Shown in pieces: positions 30,786 to 40,031 of a stretch of 64,000 nt of DNA. Origin of the DNA: Candidatus Planktophila lacus. Lineage in GTDB: Bacteria > Actinomycetota > Actinomycetes > Nanopelagicales > Nanopelagicaceae. The DNA lies in assembly GCF_002287925.1 (NCBI RefSeq), contig NZ_CP016769.1:620001-684000 (forward strand), read 5' to 3'. The position numbers and the translations under genes were made by a program. A model generated the notes under the pieces. That model was given only the letters and a program-made list of their open reading frames with translations. It made no database searches and was not told the origin of the DNA. How positions within the stretch are numbered: position 1 is the stretch's first letter; each line of letters starts with the position of its first letter.

Positions 30786-31124
30786 ATGGCAAGTGCAATT
30801 CGCGGAAGCCGTGTCGGCGCCGGCCCAATGGGCGAGGCTGAACGCGGAGATCAGATCGAGCGTGCCACAGTTTCATACTGGTGTGGCAATGGCCATGAAG
30901 TTCGCCCATCCTTCGCAGTAGAAGAGACTGTAGTAATTCCTGCCGAATGGGACTGCCCTAAATGCGGTCTTCCTGCCGGACGCGATCGCAACAATCCGCC
31001 AAAGGCAGTTGTAAATATTCCTTACAAGACGCATTTAGCTTACGTAAAAGAGCGTCGCACAGATGTTGAAGGCGCAAAGATTCTTGAAGAAGCGCTCCGT
31101 AAACTTCGTGGAGATGACGATTAA
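30786..31124 (+). CDS. rbpA: RNA polymerase-binding protein RbpA
   Basis: An actinobacteria-specific transcription factor that binds RNA polymerase and the housekeeping sigma factor and stabilises open complexes. The 112-aa protein has the family layout: a basic N-terminal tail (AIRGSRVGAGPMGEAERG), a core with CGNGHE and CPKCG, and the C-terminal basic linker plus sigma-interaction helix (THLAYVKERRTDVEGAKILEEALRKLRG). It starts three bases after secG. Its presence is one of the best phylum markers in the window. Confidence 0.94.
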   Translation: MASAIRGSRVGAGPMGEAERGDQIERATVSYWCGNGHEVRPSFAVEETVVIPAEWDCPKCGLPAGRDRNNPPKAVVNIPYKTHLAYVKERRTDVEGAKILEEALRKLRGDDD

Positions 31125-31143
31125 ATAAAAGTAGTAAAAGTTT

Positions 31144-32679
31144 TTAGAGAGCTTTAGCGGCTCTCAAGATCTGGTCGATACCCGCGCTACGTTCTGTGCA
31201 ATGCAGACGAAGCAGCGGGTATTTTCTTGTCGCAAGAGCGCGGTTATCACCGAGGGCTTGCGCCATGAGCAAAGTACGGAAATCAAAGGCGCGTCCTGGA
31301 ACCGGATAGTTATTTACTGTCTCGCCAGTTATCTGTAAGAACGAACCATTCTGTTGTCCGCCCTTATGGAATTGTCCGGTGGAGTGCAAGAAACGCGGAC
31401 CCCAACCAAAGCTAACTGGACGTCCAGATTTCTCGGAGAGAACCGCACGAAGTTCAGTCAACTTGCTATCTCCTGCGCGATCTAAATAAGCGGTGATCGC
31501 TATGTAACCGTCAGCGTCGGTATTCGCAATTAGATTCTTTAACGCTGCAACTAAGGTGTTTCCATCGCCGAAGATCTCAACGCCATCTTCGCTGTTGGCG
31601 GTGGTAATCACTGGAAGTGAGTTATTCCATTCCGCAAGTACCGCAGAAGTTGCTTCCTTTGCCTCGGTAACATTGGGTTGATTGAAGGGATCGATTTCGA
31701 GCGCTGCACCCAGTAGAGCAGTTACCCATTCCCAGAATAAGAAATGCTCACCAAGTTCTGCTTCGACTGTTAGATCTGCACCAGGTGCAAAGGCGACAGA
31801 GAATGCACCGCCCATGGCAGCTTCCTTGAAACCTTCTGTTGCAATCGGCAGGCGCCCTTGCTCTTCCTTGCCTGTTGATTCCGCGATTAACTGTTCGATC
31901 CAGTCAGAAAGTCCAGGAAACTTTGAACCGCTATCTGTGAAACCTAAGAATTGCTCGGCTTGAGTTAGTAGCAAATAAGCGACATCTAGAACTACTTCGG
32001 GATTGGTTTTCATGAGCTCACGACAATCACTTGCTTGATCAAGTAGAACAGATGCATCAACGCCCATCAACGTCGCAGGTGTTAAACCAAAGGCGGTGAG
32101 CGCGCTAAAGCGACCACCAACGTGAGGGTCAGCGTTGATAACTGTAAATCCAGACTTACGTACATCCTGATCTAGCGGTGAACCAGGATCGGTTACAAAG
32201 ACCATATGTTCAGTGGGATTTAACCCTGCATCGCCTAAATACTTTTCAAAGAAGGCGCGCTGTGAAGAAGTTTCAATGGTGGATCCTGATTTCGAAGCAA
32301 CCAGGACAAGCATCTTGCTGGAATTGCCTTGCAGCGCACGATGCAGATAATCCGGATCCGTTGAATCCAAGATAAAAACTTTCTTCTTATAGGTCTGAGC
32401 GATTACCTCGGGGGCAAGTGAAGAACCACCCATGCCACAGAGAATTAAATTAGTTTTATCGCGAAATTTAGCAGCGAGAGCATCGAGCAAGGGGAGTAGC
32501 TCGCGTGAACTTTGATCTAGGTCAACCCAATTTAGACGGATCGCAGCCTCTGCACTTGCTGCCTGGCCCCAAATATTTGCATCTTTGGCAGCGATACGAG
32601 GATGTGCTTTGGCCAACGCCAAGTATTTAGGATCGTTACGATCAATCTTGGATAGAGATGGTCCGCTTAATTTGATCAT
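31144..32679 (-). CDS. pgi: Glucose-6-phosphate isomerase
   Basis: 511 aa of the SIS-domain isomerase family. Seen: LILCGMGGSSLAPEV near residue 80, LVASKSGSTIETSSQ near 127 and the C-terminal sugar-isomerase region. The layout is the actinobacterial type that usually follows or is fused to transaldolase; here there is no transaldolase segment, and the protein begins with a normal isomerase N-terminus. It lies six bases after tkt and is convergent with rbpA, 19 bases away. GAGAGC/GCTCTC (31147-31165) just inside its 3' end makes a hairpin, but no T-run follows on either strand. Confidence 0.92.
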   Translation of the reverse strand: MIKLSGPSLSKIDRNDPKYLALAKAHPRIAAKDANIWGQAASAEAAIRLNWVDLDQSSRELLPLLDALAAKFRDKTNLILCGMGGSSLAPEVIAQTYKKKVFILDSTDPDYLHRALQGNSSKMLVLVASKSGSTIETSSQRAFFEKYLGDAGLNPTEHMVFVTDPGSPLDQDVRKSGFTVINADPHVGGRFSALTAFGLTPATLMGVDASVLLDQASDCRELMKTNPEVVLDVAYLLLTQAEQFLGFTDSGSKFPGLSDWIEQLIAESTGKEEQGRLPIATEGFKEAAMGGAFSVAFAPGADLTVEAELGEHFLFWEWVTALLGAALEIDPFNQPNVTEAKEATSAVLAEWNNSLPVITTANSEDGVEIFGDGNTLVAALKNLIANTDADGYIAITAYLDRAGDSKLTELRAVLSEKSGRPVSFGWGPRFLHSTGQFHKGGQQNGSFLQITGETVNNYPVPGRAFDFRTLLMAQALGDNRALATRKYPLLRLHCTERSAGIDQILRAAKAL

Positions 32680-32685
32680 CGTTCT

Positions 32686-34728
32686 TTACTTCAGAGCGTT
32701 CTGGATTTTTGCGGCAATTACATCTGGGCCGAATCCAAATTCAGTAAAGAGCTTTCCAGCAGATGCTGAAGCCCCAAAGTGTTCTAGCGATATGGCGATG
32801 CCTGAATCACCGATGTAATCGCGCCAGCCTTGGGCGATTCCAGCCTCGATGCTTACGCGCAACTTGGCGGTTTTGGGAATTACTTGGCCTTGGTATGCAG
32901 AATCGGTTTCTTTAAACCATTCCAGACAAGGAGCGCTCACTACACGCGTGGAGACCCCTTGGCCTTCAAGAATCTCTTGCGTTGCAATTGCGACACCAAC
33001 TTCAGAACCAGTTGCGATTAGAACAACATCGGCTGAGCCAGAGGCTTCTTTCAAAATGTAGGCGCCTTTACCAACAAGTGCGACATCGCCATGTGTTGCG
33101 CGATCGACTACCGGCAAATTCTGGCGAGAAAGCAATAAACCTGCAGGCTTGCGGCGTTGCAGAATTACCTTCCATGCCTCGCGAACTTCGTTGGCATCGC
33201 CTGGACGCACCACATCAAAGTTAGGAATCGCGCGGAGCGCTGCCAAATGTTCAACCGGTTGATGCGTTGGACCATCTTCGCCCAAACCAATTGAGTCATG
33301 GCTCCAGATAAAGATAGATGCAATATCCATGATCGCTGCCAAGCGAACTGCTGGACGCATGTAATCGCTAAAGACGGCAAATGTTCCACCGAAGCAACGC
33401 GATAACCCGTGCAGAGCAACCCCGTTTAGAATCGATCCCATCGCATGTTCACGAATGCCAAAGTGGATCATGCGTCCGTAAGGGTTTGCATTCGCCATTG
33501 CACTCGAAGCAGGAAGGAAAGAACCCGCGCTATTGATAACGGTGTTATTGCTTCCTGCCAGATCTGCAGAACCGCCCCAAAATTCTGGAAGTACCTTTGC
33601 GATAGCGGCGATCACATCACCGGATGCTTTACGAGTTGCTACATCTTTTCCAGGTGCAAAGACTGGAAGCTCTTTATCCCAGCCGGCAGGTAGTTCTTTG
33701 GATACCAAACGTTCAAGCAGTGTTGCGCGATCGGGGTTAGCGGACTTCCAGGTTGCAAAGTTCTTATCCCAATCGGCGCGCAGCGCAGCGCCACGTTCCT
33801 TTACTTTGCGAACATGTGCGATCACTTCTGCTGGCGTAGCAAAACTTTCTTCCGGATTTAGCCCGAGAAGCACTTTTGTTGCGGCAATCTCTTCGGCGCC
33901 AAGGGCAGAACCATGAGATTCGGCGGTGTTTCGAGCCTTAGGTGCGGGCCAAGCAATGACAGAGTTCATGCGAATCAAAGTTGGCTTTAGAGTTTCTTTC
34001 TCAGCGGCGACCATTGCCGCATCCAAAGCTAAAAGATCAACATCTCCATCAGATTTAGTCGCGACTTCAATTACGCTCCAACCATATGCGCGGTAACGCG
34101 CAGAAACATCTTCAGTGAAGGCAACATGGGTATCGCCTTCAATCGAGATGCGGTTGTCGTCGTAGATCATCTTCAAGTTGCCAAGTTGTTGTGTACCGGC
34201 AAGGGATGATGCTTCACCGCTTACACCTTCTTGTAAATCACCATCGGAACAGATAACCCAAATATTGTGATCGAAGATCGACTTTCCGGCAGGAGCATCT
34301 GGATCTAGTAAACCGCGCTCATAACGGGCAGCCATCGCCATTCCGACCGCAGTTGCTACACCTGCACCTAACGGTCCGGTCGTCATTTCAACGCCAGCGG
34401 TGTGACCGTATTCAGGGTGGCCCGGTGTAAGTGAGTTCCAAGTTCTAAATGATTTCAGATCATTTAACTCAACGCCGTAGCCGCTGAAGTAAAGTTGAAT
34501 GTAAAGAGTGAGTGAAGAATGGCCGCAAGAAAGAACAAAGCGATCGCGCCCCAACCAATTTGGGTCAGCAGGATCATGGGTCAAATGGTTTTGAAATAGG
34601 TTGTAGGCAACTGGTGCAAGTGACATCGCGGTACCGGGATGTCCATGACCAGCCTTTTGAACTGAATCCATAGCGAGTGCACGGGCAATGACCACAGCGC
34701 GATCATCTAATTCAGTCCAGTTCTTCAT
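32686..34728 (-). CDS. tkt: Transketolase
   Basis: Thiamine-diphosphate enzyme of the pentose phosphate pathway. Seen: GHGHPGTAMSLAP, the ThDP motif GDGDLQEG-like CSDGDLQEGVSGEA near residue 155 ending in the NRISI-type metal site (YDDNRISIEGDT), the catalytic Glu region FGIREHAMGS near 415, and HDSIGLGEDGPTHQP near 470. About 680 aa. I choose ATG 34728: on the coding strand AAAGG lies six bases before it but touches the ATG at 34734. It probably heads the transcript tkt-pgi, 38 bases after ctaA. Confidence 0.95.
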   Translation of the reverse strand: MKNWTELDDRAVVIARALAMDSVQKAGHGHPGTAMSLAPVAYNLFQNHLTHDPADPNWLGRDRFVLSCGHSSLTLYIQLYFSGYGVELNDLKSFRTWNSLTPGHPEYGHTAGVEMTTGPLGAGVATAVGMAMAARYERGLLDPDAPAGKSIFDHNIWVICSDGDLQEGVSGEASSLAGTQQLGNLKMIYDDNRISIEGDTHVAFTEDVSARYRAYGWSVIEVATKSDGDVDLLALDAAMVAAEKETLKPTLIRMNSVIAWPAPKARNTAESHGSALGAEEIAATKVLLGLNPEESFATPAEVIAHVRKVKERGAALRADWDKNFATWKSANPDRATLLERLVSKELPAGWDKELPVFAPGKDVATRKASGDVIAAIAKVLPEFWGGSADLAGSNNTVINSAGSFLPASSAMANANPYGRMIHFGIREHAMGSILNGVALHGLSRCFGGTFAVFSDYMRPAVRLAAIMDIASIFIWSHDSIGLGEDGPTHQPVEHLAALRAIPNFDVVRPGDANEVREAWKVILQRRKPAGLLLSRQNLPVVDRATHGDVALVGKGAYILKEASGSADVVLIATGSEVGVAIATQEILEGQGVSTRVVSAPCLEWFKETDSAYQGQVIPKTAKLRVSIEAGIAQGWRDYIGDSGIAISLEHFGASASAGKLFTEFGFGPDVIAAKIQNALK

Positions 34729-34766
34729 AGCCATCCTTTATTTGTATTTTTCATCTACTGATTGAC

Positions 34767-35627
34767 CTATTGAATTACCAAAGTCTTTGTAACGGTAATG
34801 CGGATTCGCCACGCTGCGATCCAAACTAGGGTTGCTCCAAGAAGATGAGCAGCTACAAGTATTTCAGGTATCCCAGTGAAGTATTGGATATAACCAATCG
34901 CGCCCTGGGCGAGGGCGATCGCTGTGAAAACACCAATTCTCCGAACTAGCTCTTTATCGCTTCGAACCAGAATGAAGAAAGCCGCGGTTAAACCAAGGAG
35001 GGCAATGACGGCATCAGCATGTAGCCACGCAACGACGCGAATATCGAATCCAAAACGTTGCGCTTTCTCATCTCCAGCATGTGGGCCAGAGCCAGTCACG
35101 ATGGTGCCGAGAATAATGACCACGAAAGTTAATCCGATATGTAAGAGTGAGATTCGCTTTGTTAACTTATCTAGATCTGTGCGCGGGCGGGCTGAATACT
35201 CTCGTCTCGAGTAAAGCGATGCCGCGCCAGCGATCAAAATTATTGATAGCAAGAGATGGCCAGCCACTGGTAGCGGATGCAAATCAGTGAGAACAGTTAT
35301 TCCCCCAAGTACGCCTTGACCGAGAATTCCAAGAAGTTGTCCGATAGCTAGCGAGCGCAGATCGCGACGACGTTTATTGAGAACATGAATCAGAATTGCT
35401 AATGAAACTGCAACGAGCGCAAAGGTTAATAAACGATTTCCAAACTCGATCCAAGCATGTAACTGACCTTCTGCTTGATGAGGAACCGGCGTATATGAAC
35501 CAGGTGTGCATTCTGGCCAAGTTGGGCAGCCCAGGCCTGATCCCGTAATTCGCACTGCGCCACCGGTCAAGACCAATCCAGCTTGCAAAGTTAGTAGCGC
35601 GCCGTAGAGGAATCTGCGCAGCTTCAT
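34767..35627 (-). CDS. ctaA: Heme A synthase (COX15/CtaA family)
   Basis: Oxidises heme O to heme A for aa3-type cytochrome oxidase. 286 aa with about eight transmembrane segments. Conserved histidines lie in HAWIEFGNRLL (near residue 57), HLLLSIILIAG, HADAVIALLG and HLLGATLVW, the expected haem-ligand positions. The CPxWPEC cysteine pair in the first loop (GCPTWPEC) is present. TAGGCT (35634-35639) ends 6 nt before the ATG on its strand, so its mRNA is probably leaderless. It is divergent from the SUF operon. A heme O synthase gene (ctaB), often next to it, is not here. Confidence 0.93.
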   Translation of the reverse strand: MKLRRFLYGALLTLQAGLVLTGGAVRITGSGLGCPTWPECTPGSYTPVPHQAEGQLHAWIEFGNRLLTFALVAVSLAILIHVLNKRRRDLRSLAIGQLLGILGQGVLGGITVLTDLHPLPVAGHLLLSIILIAGAASLYSRREYSARPRTDLDKLTKRISLLHIGLTFVVIILGTIVTGSGPHAGDEKAQRFGFDIRVVAWLHADAVIALLGLTAAFFILVRSDKELVRRIGVFTAIALAQGAIGYIQYFTGIPEILVAAHLLGATLVWIAAWRIRITVTKTLVIQ

Positions 35628-35704
35628 AGCCTTAGCCTAAGACCGCGCGAGGAAAGAGGCGGTCAAAGTCACGCCGTAGAAGTGGCGAGATGGCATGAAT
35701 TAAG

Positions 35705-35721
35705 ACACAATAGTGTTGTGA
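35705..35721 (+). promoter_or_regulatory. Palindrome at the SUF operon start, candidate SufR operator
   Basis: CACAA (35706-35710), five bases, and TTGTG (35716-35720) are a perfect inverted repeat whose right arm contains the GTG start of sufR. SufR proteins of cyanobacteria and mycobacteria carry an Fe-S cluster and repress their own suf operon through short inverted repeats. Position fits autoregulation; binding is inferred. Confidence 0.5.
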
Positions 35722-36452
35722 AAATCAAGGAACGTCCGAGCGCCATCGTGGGAGATGATCCGCGTACCCGCGATGCCGTCGCCCGCTCAATCCTTGAAAA
35801 TGGACCATCTACCGCTGTTGCCTTGGGCGAGCGCTTAGGTCTTACGCCAGCTGGAATTCGCCGCCACTTAGACCTGCTTGTCGCAGATGGAATTCTCGAA
35901 GCGCGCGATCCACGAGTTGCACCATCGCGCGGGCGTGGTCGACCATCCAAAGTTTTCGTGATGACCGATAACGGGCGCGAGAAGTTCGAACATTCTTACG
36001 ACGATCTAGCGGTAGCCGCTCTTAAATTTATGTCTGCACAATCTGGAGAACATCTCGTTAGCGCATTTGCGCAATCACGCGCCGATGACATGGTTCGCAA
36101 AGCCAGTTCTTCTATTTCAAAGAGCGATGACAAAGTCGCATCACTTGCTGAGTTCCTAACCGAACAAGGTTATGCCGCAAGCGTCGGTCCACGTGGGACA
36201 GGTGAAGAACTTTGTCAGCACCATTGCCCGATTGCACACGTCGCCGCAGAGTTTCCCCAGCTATGTGAAGCCGAGACAGAGGCGCTTTCAAATCTGCTCG
36301 GAACTCACGTACAACGTTTAGCCACGATCGCCCACGGCGATGGTGTTTGCACTACATATATACCTCAACTTGGTAAGCAAGTTATAAAGCAAGTTCCAAA
36401 GCAAGTTCCAAAGATAAACACTCAAGCAAAAGCCGGAAAGGCGCAAAAATGA
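35718..36452 (+). CDS. sufR: SUF operon repressor SufR
   Basis: A winged-helix ArsR/DeoR-like regulator at the head of the Fe-S assembly operon. N-terminal [36 protein letters not shown] (about residues 18-50); the wing is GRGRPSKVF. The C-terminal half has the Cys set C-x12-C with CQHHCPIAH, which in the family ligates an Fe-S cluster. The last 20 residues are Lys/Gln repeats ([13 protein letters not shown]). I take GTG 35718 over an ATG at 35682, because residues from the GTG match family N-termini and the palindrome sits there. 244 aa. Overlaps sufB by four bases. Confidence 0.9.
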   Translation: MKIKERPSAIVGDDPRTRDAVARSILENGPSTAVALGERLGLTPAGIRRHLDLLVADGILEARDPRVAPSRGRGRPSKVFVMTDNGREKFEHSYDDLAVAALKFMSAQSGEHLVSAFAQSRADDMVRKASSSISKSDDKVASLAEFLTEQGYAASVGPRGTGEELCQHHCPIAHVAAEFPQLCEAETEALSNLLGTHVQRLATIAHGDGVCTTYIPQLGKQVIKQVPKQVPKINTQAKAGKAQK

Positions 36453-37858
36453 CAACAGCACATCCAGAGCTCGAAGGTCTTGGAAACTACGAATACGGTT
36501 GGTCAGATGGCAACGATGCTGGCGCAAACTCAAAACGTGGCATTAACGAAGATGTCGTTCGCGATATCTCTTCCAAGAAAGACGAACCACAATGGATGCT
36601 AGATCTACGCCTTAAGGGCTTGTCACTGTTTGAGAAGAAGCCGATGCCATCATGGGGATCAGACCTTTCTGGAATCTTCTTCGACACCATCAAATACTTC
36701 GTTCGCTCAACCGAGAAGCAGGCTGCAACTTGGGATGATCTTCCTGAAGAAATCAAAAACACTTACGATCGTTTAGGTATCCCAGAAGCAGAAAAGCAAC
36801 GCTTGGTCTCTGGCGTTGCAGCGCAGTACGAATCAGAAGTTGTTTATCACTCAATCCGTGAAGATCTAGAAGCACAAGGCGTGATCTTCCTTGATACCGA
36901 TAGCGGGCTAAAGCAGCACCCAGAACTCTTCAAAGAGTATTTCGGTTCAGTAATTCCAGTTGGCGACAATAAGTTTGCAGCACTGAACACTTCTGTATGG
37001 TCTGGTGGTTCATTCATCTACGTACCAAAGGGCGTACACGTCGAAATTCCATTGCAGGCATATTTCCGAATCAACACCGAAAACATGGGTCAGTTCGAGC
37101 GCACCTTGATCATTGCCGATGAAGATTCATATATCCACTATGTAGAAGGCTGCACAGCGCCAATCTACAAATCAGATTCACTTCACTCAGCAGTCGTAGA
37201 AATCATCGTAAAGAAGGGTGCACGCGTTCGTTACACCACGATTCAAAACTGGTCTAACAACGTTTACAACCTCGTAACCAAGCGGGCTACCTGCGCTGAA
37301 GGTGCAACGATGGAATGGGTCGATGGAAATATCGGCTCTAAGGTAACCATGAAGTACCCAGCAGTTATGTTGATGGGTCCTCATGCCAAGGGTGAAACAC
37401 TCTCCCTTGCATTTGCGGGCGCCGGACAACATCAAGATTCTGGTGCAAAGATGGTGCACGCAGCTCCTTACACATCTTCATCCGTAATCTCTAAATCTGT
37501 TGCACGTGGCGGCGGTCGTACTTCCTACCGTGGTCTCGTACAGGTTCAAGAAGGCGCACATCACTCAAAGAGCACCGTAAAGTGCGATGCGCTCTTGGTT
37601 GACACAATTTCACGTTCTGACACATACCCATATGTCGATATCCGCGAAGACGATGTTTCAATGGGACACGAAGCAACAGTTTCTAAGATCAGTGATGATC
37701 AACTCTTCTACCTAATGTCACGTGGACTTACTGAAGATGAGGCTATGGCGATGATCGTTCGTGGCTTTATCGAACCAATTGCACGCGAACTTCCAATGGA
37801 GTATGCACTTGAGTTAAACCGACTAATTGAACTTCAGATGGAAGGTGCTGTCGGTTAA
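36449..37858 (+). CDS. sufB: Fe-S cluster assembly protein SufB
   Basis: Core scaffold of the SufBCD complex, on which Fe-S clusters form. 469 aa, a right-handed beta-helix protein with the conserved stretches [34 protein letters not shown], the sequence around KCDALLVD with its Cys near residue 380, and the C-terminal VRGFIEPI. It starts at an ATGA overlap with sufR and its stop overlaps the sufD start (TAATG). Order sufR-B-D-Rieske-C-S-U-T is the actinobacterial standard. Confidence 0.97.
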   Translation: MTTAHPELEGLGNYEYGWSDGNDAGANSKRGINEDVVRDISSKKDEPQWMLDLRLKGLSLFEKKPMPSWGSDLSGIFFDTIKYFVRSTEKQAATWDDLPEEIKNTYDRLGIPEAEKQRLVSGVAAQYESEVVYHSIREDLEAQGVIFLDTDSGLKQHPELFKEYFGSVIPVGDNKFAALNTSVWSGGSFIYVPKGVHVEIPLQAYFRINTENMGQFERTLIIADEDSYIHYVEGCTAPIYKSDSLHSAVVEIIVKKGARVRYTTIQNWSNNVYNLVTKRATCAEGATMEWVDGNIGSKVTMKYPAVMLMGPHAKGETLSLAFAGAGQHQDSGAKMVHAAPYTSSSVISKSVARGGGRTSYRGLVQVQEGAHHSKSTVKCDALLVDTISRSDTYPYVDIREDDVSMGHEATVSKISDDQLFYLMSRGLTEDEAMAMIVRGFIEPIARELPMEYALELNRLIELQMEGAVG

Positions 37859-38949
37859 TGACAACGCTCACCACTAACTACTTAACGCCTACTGGGCGAG
37901 AAGAGGCCTGGCGCTTTACTCCGTTAAAGCGTTTAGGTGGTCTTCATGATGGCACTGCAGTAATTGCAGATCGCCGATCGCTTTCGCTTAAGGGCGTGGC
38001 CGCAGAAGGCGTCAGCTTCGAAAGAATCTCACGCGAGTTAGCCGCTCCGTTAACTGAAAGCGATGACGCAATTGTTGGCCGTATCCGCGAAAACGCAGCA
38101 GATGTCGCCGTTCTAACCATCAAGGCAAACACAGAAGTTGCAGCGCCGATCTTCTTAAATCGCAGCTCTGGCGCTACAGATTCCGCTGAACTCTCTCGAG
38201 TTCAGATCCGAATCGAAAACCATGCCAAAGCAACTGTGATCATCGAGAACTCTGGTGATACGCACCTTGCAGAAGATATGGAAATCTCAGTCGCACCGGG
38301 CGCGAACTTAACGTTGGTGACTTTGCAAGAGTGGGATGGAAAGACAATTCACGCCGGCCGCCACCATGCAATCGTCGATCGCGATGCAACTTTTAAGTCA
38401 ATCGTTGTAACCGTAGGTGGATCACTTGTTCGCTTACTTCCAACAGTTGATTTCATTGCACCTGGCGCATCCTGTGAGCTATTAGGCGTTTACTTTGCAA
38501 CTTCCGGACAGTTCTTCGAACACCGTATGTTTGTCGATCACAAAGTCCCAAATGCCAAATCACGCGTTAACTACAAGGGCGCACTTGCAGGAGATGGAGC
38601 CCATACCGTCTGGATTGGTGATGTCTTTATCCGAGCTGCAGCCGAAGGCACAGATACTTACGAGCTAAACCGCAATCTCTTGCTCTCCGATGGAGCGCGC
38701 GCAGATTCAGTTCCTAACTTGGAGATTGAAACTGGGGAGATCGTAGGCGCAGGACATGCCAGTACAACTGGTCGCTTCGACGACGAACAACTCTTCTACT
38801 TGATGTCACGTGGCATTAATGCAGCAGATGCTCGTCGCTTAGTGGTTCGCGGTTTCTTCAATGAAATCGTCTCTGAGATTGGCGTGGAAGAGATTCAAGA
38901 TCGTCTTATGGATCGTATCGATGGCGAACTTGCAAAGGCTGGTTCGTAG
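37858..38949 (+). CDS. sufD: Fe-S cluster assembly protein SufD
   Basis: Partner of SufB in the scaffold complex, 363 aa, same beta-helix fold. It keeps the C-terminal signature of the pair ([30 protein letters not shown]) that parallels SufB's own ([25 protein letters not shown]). GREEAWRFTPLKRL near the N-terminus is the SufD lead-in. Translation is coupled at both ends: TAATG with sufB, and its TAG stop is followed directly by the Rieske ATG. Confidence 0.96.
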   Translation: MTTLTTNYLTPTGREEAWRFTPLKRLGGLHDGTAVIADRRSLSLKGVAAEGVSFERISRELAAPLTESDDAIVGRIRENAADVAVLTIKANTEVAAPIFLNRSSGATDSAELSRVQIRIENHAKATVIIENSGDTHLAEDMEISVAPGANLTLVTLQEWDGKTIHAGRHHAIVDRDATFKSIVVTVGGSLVRLLPTVDFIAPGASCELLGVYFATSGQFFEHRMFVDHKVPNAKSRVNYKGALAGDGAHTVWIGDVFIRAAAEGTDTYELNRNLLLSDGARADSVPNLEIETGEIVGAGHASTTGRFDDEQLFYLMSRGINAADARRLVVRGFFNEIVSEIGVEEIQDRLMDRIDGELAKAGS

Positions 38950-39246
38950 ATGAGCGATCTAAAACTTAGCGAGTTAACTTCGGGTAAGCCGGTCAAGATC
39001 GAAAAAGATGGTCGCGCTATCTGCGTTGCTCGTGTTGGCGATGAAGTCTTCGCCGTAGATGACACTTGCTCGCACTCAGATGCTTCTCTATCAGAAGGTG
39101 ACATTACAGATTTCAAGATCGAATGCTGGCTTCACGGCGCAGAGTTTGATCTTCGTACAGGCGAAGCGTTAACTCCGCCAGCAGTTGCAGCACTAAAGAC
39201 TTATTCAGTAAGCGTTGACGGAGACTCCGTCACGGTAGATGCGTAG
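38950..39246 (+). CDS. Rieske-type [2Fe-2S] ferredoxin of the SUF operon
   Basis: A 98-aa protein with the two Rieske half-sites: C-S-H in DDTCSHSDAS (near residue 41) and C-W-L-H in ECWLHGAEFD (near 59). It resembles the small ferredoxin components of dioxygenases and the ones embedded in actinobacterial suf operons between sufD and sufC. It may supply electrons during cluster assembly; that role is inferred from position. Starts directly after the sufD stop. Confidence 0.93.
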   Translation: MSDLKLSELTSGKPVKIEKDGRAICVARVGDEVFAVDDTCSHSDASLSEGDITDFKIECWLHGAEFDLRTGEALTPPAVAALKTYSVSVDGDSVTVDA

Positions 39247-39258
39247 CGAGGATAATTG

Positions 39259-40011
39259 ATGAGCACTCTAGAAATTCGTGGACTTAAAGTCTCTGTAGAT
39301 ACCGAGAACGGTGCTGTAGAAATTCTCAAAGGCGTAGACCTGACTATCAAATCCGGCGAAACCCACGCAATCATGGGCCCTAATGGCTCTGGAAAATCAA
39401 CTCTTGCCTACTCAATTGCCGGACATCCCAAGTACACAATTACTAGCGGAACTGTCACGCTAGATGGCGTAGATGTTCTTGAGATGACTGTTGATGAGCG
39501 CGCCAAGGCTGGTCTGTTCCTTGCTATGCAATATCCAGTTGAGGTTCCGGGCGTATCTGTTTCTAACTTCCTACGCACCGCAGCAACTGCTCTTCGCGGT
39601 GAAGCGCCTAAGTTACGTACTTGGGTAGGCGAAGTTAAAAGCGCGATGGAAGCTTTGAGCATGGATCCATCATTTGCACAACGCAATGTCAACGAAGGTT
39701 TCTCTGGTGGTGAGAAGAAGCGCCACGAAATCATGCAGCTTGAACTACTCAAGCCAAAGATGGCGATTCTCGATGAGACTGATTCAGGCCTAGATGTTGA
39801 TGCCCTTCGCATAGTCTCTGAAGGTGTAAATCGTGCAAAGACAAATAACAATCTTGGGGTTGTTCTGATCACTCACTACACCCGAATCCTGCGCTACATC
39901 AAGCCAGATTTCGTACACGTCTTCGCCAACGGCAAGATCGTTGAACAAGGTGGGCCAGAACTTGCAGATAAGCTCGAAGCCAATGGATATGCGGAGTACG
40001 TAACTGCGTAA
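39259..40011 (+). CDS. sufC: Fe-S cluster assembly ATPase SufC
   Basis: ABC-type ATPase that drives SufBCD. Walker A GPNGSGKSTLAYSIAG near residue 40, signature FSGGEKKRHEIMQ near 150, Walker B MAILDETDSGLDVDA and the H-loop LITHYTRIL are intact. 250 aa. I take the second start, ATG 39259, rather than the TTG three bases earlier, since GAGGA lies about eight bases before it. SufC acts in the cytoplasm and has no membrane partner. Confidence 0.97.
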   Translation: MSTLEIRGLKVSVDTENGAVEILKGVDLTIKSGETHAIMGPNGSGKSTLAYSIAGHPKYTITSGTVTLDGVDVLEMTVDERAKAGLFLAMQYPVEVPGVSVSNFLRTAATALRGEAPKLRTWVGEVKSAMEALSMDPSFAQRNVNEGFSGGEKKRHEIMQLELLKPKMAILDETDSGLDVDALRIVSEGVNRAKTNNNLGVVLITHYTRILRYIKPDFVHVFANGKIVEQGGPELADKLEANGYAEYVTA

Positions 40012-40031
40012 TCTCGCAATTACTTAATTTA

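Noticed and set aside
31144-31165. Terminator between convergent rbpA and pgi
   Set aside because: GAGAGC/GCTCTC is a hairpin, but neither strand has a T-run right after it.
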